Part shown: positions 15,666 through 23,478 of the stretch, in pieces
Layout: each line of letters begins with the position of its first letter
How positions within the stretch are numbered: the first letter of the stretch is position 1
Assembly (NCBI GenBank): GCA_050480245.1
Contig: JBCNEQ010000046.1
Source: Anoxybacillus sp050480245
Lineage (GTDB): Bacteria > Bacillota > Bacilli > Bacillales > Anoxybacillaceae
Reading direction: 5' to 3' (one strand)
Length of the DNA stretch: 40,708 nt
Program-made: the position numbers and the translations under genes
Notes under the pieces: model-generated
Told to the model about the DNA's origin: nothing
Seen by the model: the letters and a program-made list of their open reading frames with translations, nothing else
The model's database searches: none

Positions 15666-15693
15666 AAAAAAGCGTGGAATCGATCCACGCTTT
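15666..15693 (-). terminator. intrinsic terminator between dapH and dapL
   Basis: Minus strand AAAGCGTGGA / TCCACGCTTT with a TCGAT loop and a run of six T. It overlaps the dapH stop codon and ends about ten bases before the dapL ribosome site. Confidence 0.75.
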
Positions 15694-16399
15694 ATAGTTG
15701 ACGAAGTTCTTGTTTAATTTCTACTTTCGCTTTTGTTTTTTCATCAATTTGTTTAATGACGCGCGCTGGCACGCCTGCCACGACCGTATATGGCGGCACA
15801 TCTTCTGTGACGATTGCCCCAGCGGCAACGACCGCACCTTTTCCGACTGTTACTCCTTCTAAAATGACCGCATTCGCTCCGATCATAACATCGTCTTCTA
15901 CGATGACCGGTTTAGCTGAAGGTGGCTCAATGACACCAGCAAGTACCGCCCCTGCGCCAACGTGGCAGTTTTTCCCTACTGTCGCCCGTCCGCCGAGCAC
16001 CGCGTTCATATCAATCATCGTTCCTTCGCCAACAACGGCACCGATGTTAATGACGGCACCCATCATAATGACGGCATTGTCGCCAATTTGCACTTGATCG
16101 CGAATGATTGCTCCCGGCTCGATGCGCGCTTTAATATGTTTTAAATCAAGAAGCGGAATGGCTGAATTGCGGCGGTCGTTTTCAACGACGTAGTCTTCAA
16201 TCTTATGTTTGTTTGCTTCAAGCGCCGCTTCAATGTCTGCCCATTCGCCGAACACGACGCCGGTATGACCTGTAATAAACGTTTTCGCGCTCGGTCCGAA
16301 GTCGATGTCAGCGATGTCTCCTTTTATGTATACTTTCACAGGTGTTTTCTTTTTGCTGTTTTGAATAAACGAAATAATTTCATTCGCATCCATCATCAT
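15692..16399 (-). CDS. dapH: tetrahydrodipicolinate N-acetyltransferase
   Basis: The 235-residue protein (YkuQ) acetylates tetrahydrodipicolinate, the first step of the acetyl-dependent diaminopimelate branch used by Bacilli. The N-terminal alpha/beta domain (1-85, MMMDANEIISFIQNSKKKTP) is followed by left-handed beta-helix hexapeptide repeats (about 90-205; for example AVIMMGAVINIGAVVGEGTM). The start ATG at 16399 has GGAGGAG six to seven bases upstream. It is directly followed by dapL, the deacetylase of the same branch, with a terminator in the gap. Confidence 0.95.
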   Translation of the reverse strand: MMMDANEIISFIQNSKKKTPVKVYIKGDIADIDFGPSAKTFITGHTGVVFGEWADIEAALEANKHKIEDYVVENDRRNSAIPLLDLKHIKARIEPGAIIRDQVQIGDNAVIMMGAVINIGAVVGEGTMIDMNAVLGGRATVGKNCHVGAGAVLAGVIEPPSAKPVIVEDDVMIGANAVILEGVTVGKGAVVAAGAIVTEDVPPYTVVAGVPARVIKQIDEKTKAKVEIKQELRQL

Positions 16400-16430
16400 G
16401 GTCAGCTCCTCCTTATCGCTTTATTTTTTT

Positions 16431-16459
16431 ACTTTAACAAATGAAACAAACGGTGACAA
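16431..16459 (-). promoter_or_regulatory. candidate dapH promoter
   Basis: Minus strand TTGTCA (16454-16459, 5 of 6), 17-base spacer, TAAAGT (16431-16436). It lies just before the end of darB, so dapH need not depend on read-through. Confidence 0.5.
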
Positions 16460-16461
16460 GC

Positions 16462-16881
16462 TTATTGTCGCTTTTCGTACATCGAGCGGTTAAACCGTTT
16501 TAATATTTCGCGGCGCGTAATAATCCCTACAAAGTAGCCGTCATCGTTTTCGACGCAAACGAACGGATGGTCAATAAGCAGCTTCAACGCTTTTAAAAAT
16601 GAATCGTTCACATGTAAACGCGGCATATTTTTTTGCATCACTTGTTCGACTTTCATCGTCTCCAGCCGCTCAAATTCAATGCGTTCAATGCCTAAAATCG
16701 CATCCATAATCATCGTCATACTAATGAGCCCTTGTAGTTTATACGTCGTATCTAACACCGGAACAGCTGAATATCCTGTGCGCGTCAATACTAATAATGC
16801 GTGCTCTAAATGATTCCCCGCTTGCACGTGCGCCACTTTATCGGACGGAATCATCAGCTCAGTCAGCGATGGTTGTTGCAT
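16462..16881 (-). CDS. darB: CBS-pair protein, c-di-AMP sensor DarB
   Basis: The 139-residue protein consists of two CBS domains (about 8-66 and 76-133) and closely follows B. subtilis DarB (YkuL) and Listeria CbpB: KVAHVQAGNHLEHALLVLTR, then GYSAVPVLD, then IERIEFERLE, and PFVCVENDDGYFVGIITRRE. In those species it binds c-di-AMP and, when unliganded, activates Rel (ppGpp synthesis) and pyruvate carboxylase. I choose ATG 16881 because AAAGGCGG then stands seven bases upstream; ATG 16887 would be too close. KtrC, another c-di-AMP target, lies 2.4 kb away. Confidence 0.88.
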   Translation of the reverse strand: MQQPSLTELMIPSDKVAHVQAGNHLEHALLVLTRTGYSAVPVLDTTYKLQGLISMTMIMDAILGIERIEFERLETMKVEQVMQKNMPRLHVNDSFLKALKLLIDHPFVCVENDDGYFVGIITRREILKRFNRSMYEKRQ

Positions 16882-16918
16882 CGTCATTCCGCCTTTCACG
16901 ATATAATCCCCATTTGTC

Positions 16919-16947
16919 ATTGTACCATGTTCATTTCGATAAGGAAA
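16919..16947 (-). promoter_or_regulatory. candidate darB promoter
   Basis: Minus strand TTTCCT (16942-16947), 17 bases, TACAAT (16919-16924). Confidence 0.45.
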
Positions 16948-16961
16948 AGCGAGAAGTAAAA

Positions 16962-16991
16962 CAAAAAAAGCCTTCACACATGTGAAGACTT
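16962..16991 (-). terminator. ykuJ terminator
   Basis: Minus strand AAGTCTTCACATGTGTGAAG then GCTTTTTTT. The stem begins at the ykuJ stop codon. Confidence 0.8.
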
Positions 16992-17229
16992 AATTCAACA
17001 AATCAAAAATTTCAATGGCGATCATATCAATGTTGTCAAATTGATAAGACTTCGGTTTTTCTCCTTTTTCGTACACTTCTAATACGAACGTGTTTGTTTT
17101 TTCATAATATGTAACGCTACATTTTTTTTCACCGTTTACTTCAAAATTGCGTTGCGGTGCTTCGTTCGTTCCTGTTTTCTGCTCTTGTAAGCTAATTAAA
17201 CGTTGGATAATGCCTAATAATTGCGACAC
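16990..17229 (-). CDS. ykuJ: YkuJ family protein
   Basis: The 79-residue protein matches YkuJ (DUF1797) of B. subtilis along its whole length, with landmarks MSQLLGIIQRL at the start, NFEVNGEKKCSV in the middle and FDNIDMIAIEIFDLL at the end. Function is unknown. I choose the GTG at 17229 because AAAGGA then stands nine bases upstream and the length equals the B. subtilis protein; the ATG three codons earlier directly abuts that site. A terminator follows immediately. In B. subtilis ykuK and ykzF lie between ykuJ and darB; they are absent here. Confidence 0.9.
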   Translation of the reverse strand: MSQLLGIIQRLISLQEQKTGTNEAPQRNFEVNGEKKCSVTYYEKTNTFVLEVYEKGEKPKSYQFDNIDMIAIEIFDLLN

Positions 17230-17301
17230 GACGTTCATTCCTTTCCGATACGTATTTCAACGACTATTCACTACTGTACCAAGATTCGCATAAAAAGTAA
17301 A

Positions 17302-17331
17302 CAAAAACGAAAGCCCACCATAGCGGGCTTA
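17302..17331 (-). terminator. terminator of the small membrane protein gene
   Basis: Minus strand AAGCCC / GGGCTT stem (8-base loop), then TCGTTTTTG. It includes the stop codon of the gene at 17329-17562. Confidence 0.65.
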
Positions 17332-17562
17332 CGTTTGAAGCGCAACGTATGCAATATATCCGAGCAAAAGGACGACAAACACGATGTATGCAATAAAAAC
17401 CGGGTTGCGTACATACGGATGGGCGGCCACTTTTTCACCGACGCTCGCATCGTATTCGCCTTGCACTTTTTGGCGCTTGCCAACTTGATACGTATACACA
17501 AATCCCCCGACTAATACCCCGCTTGCGATCAGTAAAAGCATCCAAGAAAATGTGTCCATCAT
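17329..17562 (-). CDS. two-span membrane protein of unknown function
   Basis: The 77-residue protein has two membrane segments, at residues 5-24 (start MMDTFSWMLLLIASGVLVGG) and near 56-74 (FIAYIVFVVLLLGYIAYVAL). Between them is a charged stretch, YQVGKRQKVQGEYDASVGEK. The start ATG at 17562 has GAGG six bases upstream; the GTG before it is too close to the site. I do not recognise a family. It has its own terminator and lies between ykuI and ykuJ, and no partner can be named from context. Confidence 0.65.
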   Translation of the reverse strand: MMDTFSWMLLLIASGVLVGGFVYTYQVGKRQKVQGEYDASVGEKVAAHPYVRNPVFIAYIVFVVLLLGYIAYVALQT

Positions 17563-17604
17563 CACTCACCTCAAGCTTACTTTTCCACCGCAAGCGATGT
17601 TTTA

Positions 17605-18819
17605 TTACAAATGGACGTTATGTTCAAATAAATAATCATACGTTAAATCAATAAATAAATAATGGTGTTTGTCAATTGGATACGAATACGTGCGAATCAT
17701 TTCCCCTGTTTCAATATCGCTGTACAAATCAGATAAAATGCCTCGTTTGCGCGAGCGCATGCGAATGATGTTTTCTAAAAAATATGGGCGCCAGCTCCAA
17801 TTTTTCATATAATACTGCGGCTGTAATTCCCATGTTTCACCTTTTTTAAATATGTTGGCTGATTGTTGAAAGCCGTCTTCGTCGCAAACGTAAATGCGGA
17901 AACTGCAATCGCTTAACTGTTTCGCTAAGACGGAAATGAGCTCGTTAAACGATGACGCTTTTTTATGTTTTGCGACAAGCTCCGATACACGCGCTTGAAA
18001 TTGTTCAGAAATATCGTATAACGCCTGCAGTTTCTTTTTTTCATGTTGAATAAACGTATGAAATTGGTCGCGCAACCGTTCTTTTAATAAATCGTTCGGA
18101 AGGAATGTTGGCGAAGGTTCATGCAAATAATAGCCTTGATAATATCGTCCGCCGTTTCGCCATGCATATTGTAGCTGAAAGGCGCTTTCAATGTCTTCAT
18201 ACAAAAGTGTCGCACCAATTTTGCGCGCTAAAAGCGAAATGGAATAAAGCACGTCATCGTACGATACCGTCGTCGCTGACGTGCGCAACGAATGCAAATC
18301 GATTTTTAATAAATCTGGCGCTAACAAACGAATGCGGTCTAGGTTGCTGCTTTCTTTCCCAATGTTGTCAACCGCAATTTGAATGCCGTATGTGCGCAAA
18401 TACGTCAACACATGCCCGAGCTGTTGAATGTCGCCTTTAAACTGATGTTCGGTAATTTCAAGAACAACTTGGTTAAATTGTAATCCTTTTTCTTTATATT
18501 GAAGAAGCAGTTGTAAAAATGACTCGCCGCGGTCAATCATTAGCACGTTTGCATCGCGGTTAATGAAAATAAGCGATGATGGTTGCTCGCTCACAAACTG
18601 TTCGAGCGCTTTCGCCGTCACCGTATGATCGACTTCCATGCGAAACTCTTCTGGAATCGTTTCGTCGTGAAAAAATGGGCCGAGGCTGATGACTTCGTTG
18701 CCATGTTGAAAGCGACCAAGCACTTCATACCCGACAATGCATTGCTCATCGGCGCTAAAAATCGGTTGATAATGCGGAATGACTTGATCGATGTGTGTTA
18801 AAATATCTAGCGCATCCAA
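17605..18819 (-). CDS. ykuI: YkuI, EAL-domain c-di-GMP-binding protein
   Basis: The 404-residue cytosolic protein has an N-terminal EAL domain (about 1-250) and a C-terminal PAS-like YkuI_C domain (about 265-404). EAL signature residues are present: YEVLGR, FINRDAN, VLEITEH, AVDNIGKESSNLDRI, LLKIDLHSL, LYEDIE and QGYYL. B. subtilis YkuI (407 residues) binds c-di-GMP, while phosphodiesterase activity was not readily shown. The start is TTG at 18819 (MDALDILTHIDQ), nine bases after GGAGG, giving an N-terminus equal to B. subtilis; an ATG further up lacks a site. It could oppose the diguanylate cyclase encoded at 35247-36857. Confidence 0.92.
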   Translation of the reverse strand: MDALDILTHIDQVIPHYQPIFSADEQCIVGYEVLGRFQHGNEVISLGPFFHDETIPEEFRMEVDHTVTAKALEQFVSEQPSSLIFINRDANVLMIDRGESFLQLLLQYKEKGLQFNQVVLEITEHQFKGDIQQLGHVLTYLRTYGIQIAVDNIGKESSNLDRIRLLAPDLLKIDLHSLRTSATTVSYDDVLYSISLLARKIGATLLYEDIESAFQLQYAWRNGGRYYQGYYLHEPSPTFLPNDLLKERLRDQFHTFIQHEKKKLQALYDISEQFQARVSELVAKHKKASSFNELISVLAKQLSDCSFRIYVCDEDGFQQSANIFKKGETWELQPQYYMKNWSWRPYFLENIIRMRSRKRGILSDLYSDIETGEMIRTYSYPIDKHHYLFIDLTYDYLFEHNVHL

Positions 18820-18850
18820 AGCGACGCTTCCTCCCCCGTTTTTTTCACTC

Positions 18851-18859
18851 ATTATATCA
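18851..18859 (-). promoter_or_regulatory. extended -10 promoter element of ykuI
   Basis: Minus strand TGATATAAT: a perfect TATAAT preceded by TGN. No good -35 is seen. It lies about 30 bases before the TTG start. Confidence 0.4.
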
Positions 18860-18903
18860 TAAATATCATAAGAAACGCGCGCGTTCATCGTACATCATCC
18901 GAG

Positions 18904-18930
18904 AAAAAAAGCGACGTCGGCAAACGTCGC
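18904..18930 (-). terminator. fadH terminator
   Basis: Minus strand GCGACGT / ACGTCGC stem with loop TTGCCG, then seven T. It starts directly behind the fadH stop. Confidence 0.85.
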
Positions 18931-18931
18931 A

Positions 18932-19687
18932 TTAAAACGGATGTTGATTGAGCCATTGACCGCCGTCAACTGTAATGCACTCACCGTTAATGTAGGCGGC
19001 TGCATCGGAAAGTAAAAACGAGGCGACGGCTGCAATTTCTTCTGGTGTACCGAAGCGTCCGAGCGGCACACTATCTTTCACGCGCTTTTCCATCTCTTCG
19101 GATAAAATGAGTTTTTCTGCTCCGCCTGTTCGCTCAATTGGACCTGGAGCGATCGCGTTCACGCGAAAACCGTATTTTTTCCCCCATTCGACCGCTAACG
19201 TGCGCGTCATCGTTAACACGCCTGCTTTGGCGCATGCGGAATGAATGACACCTGCGCCAGCTCCCCAAGCGTATGTAGCGACAATATTAATGATGGACCC
19301 TTTTTGTCCTTTTTCAATCCAATAGTTCCCGACTTCTCGGCTACAATAAAACGTCCCGTTTAAAACGATGTCGATGACGCTGTTCCATCCGTTAATGGAT
19401 AACTTTTCCGCTGGACAAATAAAGTTGCCTGCGGCGTTGTTAATTAACGCATCAATTTTTCCAAAACGCTCATCCGTTTCTTTCACCATCGCAGCGACTA
19501 ATTCCGGTTTGCGCACGTCCATGACGATCGGGAAAACGCTTCCGCCAATTTCGTTTGCTGCTTCTTCGAGCGCTTCTTTTCGTCTTCCCGTAATGACGAC
19601 ATGCGCCCCTTGTTCAGCGAACTGCTTCGCCATATATTTCCCCATACCGCTTGAACCGCCTGTAACAATAATGACTTTTCCGTTCAT
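18932..19687 (-). CDS. fadH: 2,4-dienoyl-CoA reductase
   Basis: The 251-residue short-chain dehydrogenase reduces 2,4-dienoyl-CoA with NADPH during breakdown of unsaturated fatty acids. The cofactor motif is TGGSSGMG (9-16), the NNAAG motif is near residue 87, and the C-terminus carries GECITVDGGQWL. At the catalytic site the usual YxxxK reads SACAK, typical for the dienoyl-CoA reductase branch and a reason to prefer it over a generic dehydrogenase. Order next to ykuE and length match B. subtilis FadH (YkuF). A FadR-type operator lies in its leader, so induction by long-chain acyl-CoA is expected. Confidence 0.88.
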   Translation of the reverse strand: MNGKVIIVTGGSSGMGKYMAKQFAEQGAHVVITGRRKEALEEAANEIGGSVFPIVMDVRKPELVAAMVKETDERFGKIDALINNAAGNFICPAEKLSINGWNSVIDIVLNGTFYCSREVGNYWIEKGQKGSIINIVATYAWGAGAGVIHSACAKAGVLTMTRTLAVEWGKKYGFRVNAIAPGPIERTGGAEKLILSEEMEKRVKDSVPLGRFGTPEEIAAVASFLLSDAAAYINGECITVDGGQWLNQHPF

Positions 19688-19705
19688 CTCCTCAACCCCT
19701 TTTTA

Positions 19706-19723
19706 TGAATGGTTATTCATTCA
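19706..19723. promoter_or_regulatory. FadR operator in front of fadH
   Basis: TGAATGGTTATTCATTCA matches the Bacillus FadR box TGAATGAMTANTCATTCA at 16 of 18 positions. It lies just downstream of the predicted -10 box, where binding would block transcription. fadH belongs to the FadR regulon in B. subtilis. Confidence 0.8.
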
Positions 19724-19728
19724 TTTTT

Positions 19729-19757
19729 ATTGTACTATATATTTAGAAAATTTTTAA
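19729..19757 (-). promoter_or_regulatory. candidate fadH promoter
   Basis: Minus strand TTAAAA (19752-19757, 4 of 6), 17 bases, TACAAT (19729-19734); the FadR box covers the start region. Confidence 0.5.
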
Positions 19758-19769
19758 CATTGTTTTTTG

Positions 19770-19799
19770 TTGTTTTTATCGACTTTTTTCTTTTATAAT
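19770..19799 (+). promoter_or_regulatory. candidate ykuE promoter
   Basis: TTGTTT (19770-19775), 18 bases, perfect TATAAT (19794-19799), about 35 bases before the ykuE start. Confidence 0.5.
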
Positions 19800-19835
19800 G
19801 AGTGAAGAACATTTTCATAGTAAGGTTTGAAGCGA

Positions 19836-20684
19836 ATGAAACGACGAGATTTTTTAAAAACGTTTTTTTCTTTGTTCGTCAAAGGGGCGTTGCTTTCAAC
19901 AGCGGGATATATGTATGCGAAATATATTGAACCGCGACGGTTGACGGTGCGCCGTTATGATGTCGTGCATCCGCTTATTCCAAAAAGCTTTGACGGATGC
20001 CGGCTGCTTCAATTTAGCGATGTGCATATCGGGTATCATTATACTGTTCGTCATTTTCGACAAGTAGTCGAACAAATAAATGCGCTCGATCCGCATCTGA
20101 TTTGTTTTACAGGTGATTTGCTTGATGAGCCGAACAAATATGAGCACGTTGAAACGATTACGACATTATTGAAACAACTTCACGCTCCTCTTGGGAAATT
20201 TTGCATTTACGGAAACCACGATCATGGCGGATACGGTACAGACATATATAAACGAATGATGACAACAAGTGGATTCCGTTTACTTGTAAATGAATGGGTA
20301 TCCGTCAAACAAGGTAACGAACAAATTGTCATTGCGGGCTTGGATGATTTTATGCTCGGTAAGCCAAATTTCGCGAAAACGGTGCAACATATGCCGAAAG
20401 AAGCGTATACGATCGCTTTAATTCATGAACCTGATCTTGTGACGCAAGCAAGCGTATATCCATTTCATCTTCAGCTGTCAGGTCATAGCCATGGCGGACA
20501 AATTCAACTGCCTTGGATCGGTCCGCTCGTTACCCCTCCGTTAGCGAAACAATACGTCGAAGGATTTTACGACGTACAGCAACTTACATTGTACGTCAAT
20601 CGCGGACTTGGAACGACGCGCATGCCGTTTCGCTTTTTAACACCGCCAGAACTTACGTTGTTTACGTTAAAAGCCGGGTCATAA
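19836..20684 (+). CDS. ykuE: Tat-exported metallophosphoesterase YkuE
   Basis: The 282-residue protein begins MKRRDFLKTFFSLFVKGALL, a twin-arginine signal (RRDFLK) followed by a hydrophobic core. B. subtilis YkuE is a known Tat substrate that attaches to the cell wall. The calcineurin-like phosphoesterase domain (about 45-280) has all metal motifs: FSDVHIGYH, FTGDLLDE, YGNHDHGGYG, HEPD and SGHSHGGQIQLP. The natural substrate is unclear. The start ATG 19836 stands ten bases after AAGG; a TTG three codons earlier is too close. Its stop overlaps the end of the convergent crcB gene by six bases, with no obvious terminator between. Confidence 0.92.
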   Translation: MKRRDFLKTFFSLFVKGALLSTAGYMYAKYIEPRRLTVRRYDVVHPLIPKSFDGCRLLQFSDVHIGYHYTVRHFRQVVEQINALDPHLICFTGDLLDEPNKYEHVETITTLLKQLHAPLGKFCIYGNHDHGGYGTDIYKRMMTTSGFRLLVNEWVSVKQGNEQIVIAGLDDFMLGKPNFAKTVQHMPKEAYTIALIHEPDLVTQASVYPFHLQLSGHSHGGQIQLPWIGPLVTPPLAKQYVEGFYDVQQLTLYVNRGLGTTRMPFRFLTPPELTLFTLKAGS

Positions 20685-21011
20685 CATCAATCCGGCTTGA
20701 AATAAACATATGCTCCCAATGATTGAAGCGCCGACATAAAGAAGCGCTTCTTTATATTTTTTATGCGATAGGAGTTGAATGGCTTCGACGCTAAATGTGG
20801 AAAATGTCGTAAACGCTCCGAAAAATCCGACCGTAACTCCAATCGTTTGAACGCCGGACGAAAGAGCAAAACCGAGCCCGAATGAACCGAGCCAGTTGAT
20901 GAACAAAATGGAAAGCGGTATAGGCGACTGTTTCGTCCAGCGCAACAACCATATGCCAAGTTTGTACCGACACCACGCCCCTAATGCACCACCGATGGCA
21001 ACATACATCAT
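20679..21011 (-). CDS. crcB: fluoride channel subunit CrcB/FluC (second copy)
   Basis: The 110-residue membrane protein has four spans and the family motifs GGALGAWCRY (7-16), FINWLGSFGLGF and FFGAFTTFSTFS, which line the fluoride pore and the central sodium site. It exports F- passively from the cytosol. It overlaps the upstream crcB copy by four bases (ATGA), and TAGGTGAG is placed right for the ATG at 21011. In Bacilli such tandem genes probably form a heterodimer or a redundant pair. No fluoride riboswitch was seen upstream. Confidence 0.9.
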   Translation of the reverse strand: MMYVAIGGALGAWCRYKLGIWLLRWTKQSPIPLSILFINWLGSFGLGFALSSGVQTIGVTVGFFGAFTTFSTFSVEAIQLLSHKKYKEALLYVGASIIGSICLFQAGLML

Positions 21012-21394
21012 GACGTCTCACCTACATATTTTGCACCAACTCGTTCACCGACATATATTCCTGCATAACAAAGAAGCAAGCCACCAACAAGTGAAGCGAC
21101 AACATACAAACTTGCGCTAGCGATCTGTACGTGCCATAACGCCATCGTTTCTTTACTAAACGTCGACATTGTTGTCAATCCGCCGCAAAACCCTGTGCCG
21201 ATCGCAAGCCGCAGCCATTCAGCAACTTTTCTTTTTCCGGCGTAAGACGTGAGCACACCGAGCAAAAAGGTGCCGATATAATTGACCATTAACGTTGCCC
21301 ACGGAAATGTGAGAAACGGAAAAGCAAGCGCAACGCCGTAACGACATAATGCTCCTAACGCTCCGCCTATGGCGACCGCTCCGCTTTCTTTCAT
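21008..21394 (-). CDS. crcB: fluoride channel subunit CrcB/FluC (first copy)
   Basis: The 128-residue four-span membrane protein has GGALGALCRYG, MVNYIGTFLLG and GTGFCGGLTTMSTFSKET, the FluC signature. The start is ATG 21394, seven bases after GAGG; an adjacent ATG three bases earlier is less well spaced. It begins about nine bases behind ppk and overlaps the second crcB, so the fluoride exporters look cotranscribed with the polyphosphate genes. The two copies differ clearly in sequence, so this is not a recent duplication. Confidence 0.9.
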   Translation of the reverse strand: MKESGAVAIGGALGALCRYGVALAFPFLTFPWATLMVNYIGTFLLGVLTSYAGKRKVAEWLRLAIGTGFCGGLTTMSTFSKETMALWHVQIASASLYVVASLVGGLLLCYAGIYVGERVGAKYVGETS

Positions 21395-21403
21395 CATATC
21401 ACC

Positions 21404-23476
21404 TCATTCTTCATCATCTGCGACATCGTATGCCATTTGAAATAACGTCATTTGGCTATCAACATCTTCTTCGCCATCTTTTCGTTTCACATAATGATAT
21501 TCCCCATGTTCATTTTGTTCACGCGCTTTCACATTATCAGCAAGCAAAATGTGCAGCACCTCAATGAGCCGTTGTTTTAATTCGTGACGGAAAATCGGGA
21601 ATAAAATTTCGATGCGCCGATCCATATTGCGCGTCATCCAATCGGCAGACGATAAAAAGACGCGCTCTTTCCCATGATGATGAAAATAATAGACGCGGCT
21701 ATGTTCCAAAAAGCGACCGACGATGCTGCGCACGCGAATGTTTTCGCTTACTCCTTTGATTTGCGGGCGCAAACAACAAATGCCGCGCACAATTAAATCG
21801 ATTTGTACGCCCGCTTGTGACGCTTCGTATAGCTTCATAATCAGCTGTTTATCCGTAAGCGAGTTCATTTTTGCGATGATGCGACCATCTCCGTATTGTT
21901 GATGAGAGCGAATTTCGTCGTCAATGAGCTGTAAAAATCGTTGCCGTAAATCAAACGGGGCGACGACTAAATGATGAAATTCCGGTTTTTCCATATAGCC
22001 GCTTAAATAATTAAAAAAGTTTGTCGCATCTTCACTAAATTGTTCATTGGCAGTAATGAAGCCGAAATCGGTGTACACTTTCGCAGTCGCATCGTTATAA
22101 TTGCCTGTTCCTAAATGAACGAACCGCTCAATTTTTCCATGTTTTTGCCGAACGATTAACGTAATTTTACTATGCGTTTTTAAATGCGTCATGCCATAAA
22201 TGACATGGCAGCCTGCTTTCTCAAGCTCTTTCGCCCATTGCACGTTATTTTCTTCATCAAACCGCGCTCTTAATTCGACGAGAACGGTCACTTGTTTGCC
22301 GTTTTCTGCTGCGCGTTTGAGCGCTTCAATAATTGGCGAATCACCGCTGACGCGATACAGCGTCTGTTTAATTGCCAACACATCTGGGTCATCTGCCGCA
22401 TCGGAAATAAAGTCGATGACCGGTTCAAACGACTCGTACGGATGATGGAACAATAAATCTCTTTCTTTCGCTTTTTCAAATACGTCTTCTTCATCATCTA
22501 AGTCTTTTGGCGGCTGCGGAATGAGCGTTTCAAAAATCAAATGTTCTTTGTAGTGCGCCACTTCATGATAAAACGAAAATAAAAACGTCAAATCAATCGG
22601 CCCATCTATTTTGTACACATCTTTTTCGTGAATTTCTAGCTCATCTAATAAATAATCGAGCACCCATTCGTCAAATCCTTTTTTGCTCATTTCAAGCCGC
22701 ACCGCTGCGCCCCATTTCCGCTTTTTTAACTCTTTTTCAATTTCTTTTAATAAATCGCGCGCCCCTTCTTCATGAATCGTTAAATCCGCATTGCGCGTAA
22801 TGCGAAATTGCGTGACAGACAGCACCGTATACCCTTTAAATAGCGTATGAATAAACGTCGTAATGACATCCTCTAACAGCGCATAAGCGCGAATATCGTT
22901 GTTCGTCGGGAGAGGGATAAAACGATTTAACACAGCCGGCACTTGCACAATCGCTAATTTTTTTCGCTCATCGTCATCAAGAACGATCGCCAAGTTTAAA
23001 CTTTTATTTAGCAACATCGGAAACGGACGATACGCATCGACAGCCATCGGCGTTAAAACAGGAAAGATGTTTTTCATAAAATACGACTGCAAATACGTTG
23101 TTTGTTCGTCGTTCCATTCATTTGGGGCAAGCAAATGTACCCCTTCAGCACGTAGCATCGGCAACAACGTCCGATTGTACATGTCATACTGCAACTTGAC
23201 AAGCTCGTGCGTTTTTTTCGCAATTTTTTTCAACTGTTCTTTCGGCGTTAACCCGGCTTTATTTTCTGGCTTATTAAAACCAGCCTTCACTTGGTCTTTT
23301 AAACCGGCCACGCGCACCATAAAAAATTCATCTAAATTCGAACTAAAAATCGCTAAAAATTTCAATCGTTCTAATAGCGGATTACGCTCGTCAATCGCTT
23401 CTTGCAAAACGCGCTCGTTAAATGCGAGCCAACTTAATTCGCGGTTATTGTAATACATCGGATGACTAAAATCCAT
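21404..23476 (-). CDS. ppk: polyphosphate kinase 1
   Basis: The 690-residue protein reversibly makes polyphosphate from ATP. All PPK1 domains are present: N (1-105, NRELSWLAFNERVLQEA), head (about 105-310), C1 (about 320-500) and C2 (500-690). The phosphorylated histidine is H435 in THLKTHSKITLIV, followed by VHLGTGNYNDATAKVYTDF; the second H-x-K motif is in FHHHGKERVFLSSADW. I start at the ATG 23476, six bases after GGGGGG; an ATG two codons earlier abuts the site. Only two bases separate it from the ppx stop, so translation is coupled. B. subtilis has no comparable gene at this place. Confidence 0.96.
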   Translation of the reverse strand: MDFSHPMYYNNRELSWLAFNERVLQEAIDERNPLLERLKFLAIFSSNLDEFFMVRVAGLKDQVKAGFNKPENKAGLTPKEQLKKIAKKTHELVKLQYDMYNRTLLPMLRAEGVHLLAPNEWNDEQTTYLQSYFMKNIFPVLTPMAVDAYRPFPMLLNKSLNLAIVLDDDERKKLAIVQVPAVLNRFIPLPTNNDIRAYALLEDVITTFIHTLFKGYTVLSVTQFRITRNADLTIHEEGARDLLKEIEKELKKRKWGAAVRLEMSKKGFDEWVLDYLLDELEIHEKDVYKIDGPIDLTFLFSFYHEVAHYKEHLIFETLIPQPPKDLDDEEDVFEKAKERDLLFHHPYESFEPVIDFISDAADDPDVLAIKQTLYRVSGDSPIIEALKRAAENGKQVTVLVELRARFDEENNVQWAKELEKAGCHVIYGMTHLKTHSKITLIVRQKHGKIERFVHLGTGNYNDATAKVYTDFGFITANEQFSEDATNFFNYLSGYMEKPEFHHLVVAPFDLRQRFLQLIDDEIRSHQQYGDGRIIAKMNSLTDKQLIMKLYEASQAGVQIDLIVRGICCLRPQIKGVSENIRVRSIVGRFLEHSRVYYFHHHGKERVFLSSADWMTRNMDRRIEILFPIFRHELKQRLIEVLHILLADNVKAREQNEHGEYHYVKRKDGEEDVDSQMTLFQMAYDVADDEE

Positions 23477-23478
23477 CC

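Noticed and set aside
21395..21420. Fluoride riboswitch in front of crcB
   Set aside because: The gap to ppk is too short and lacks the crcB-motif core; control must come from elsewhere, if at all.
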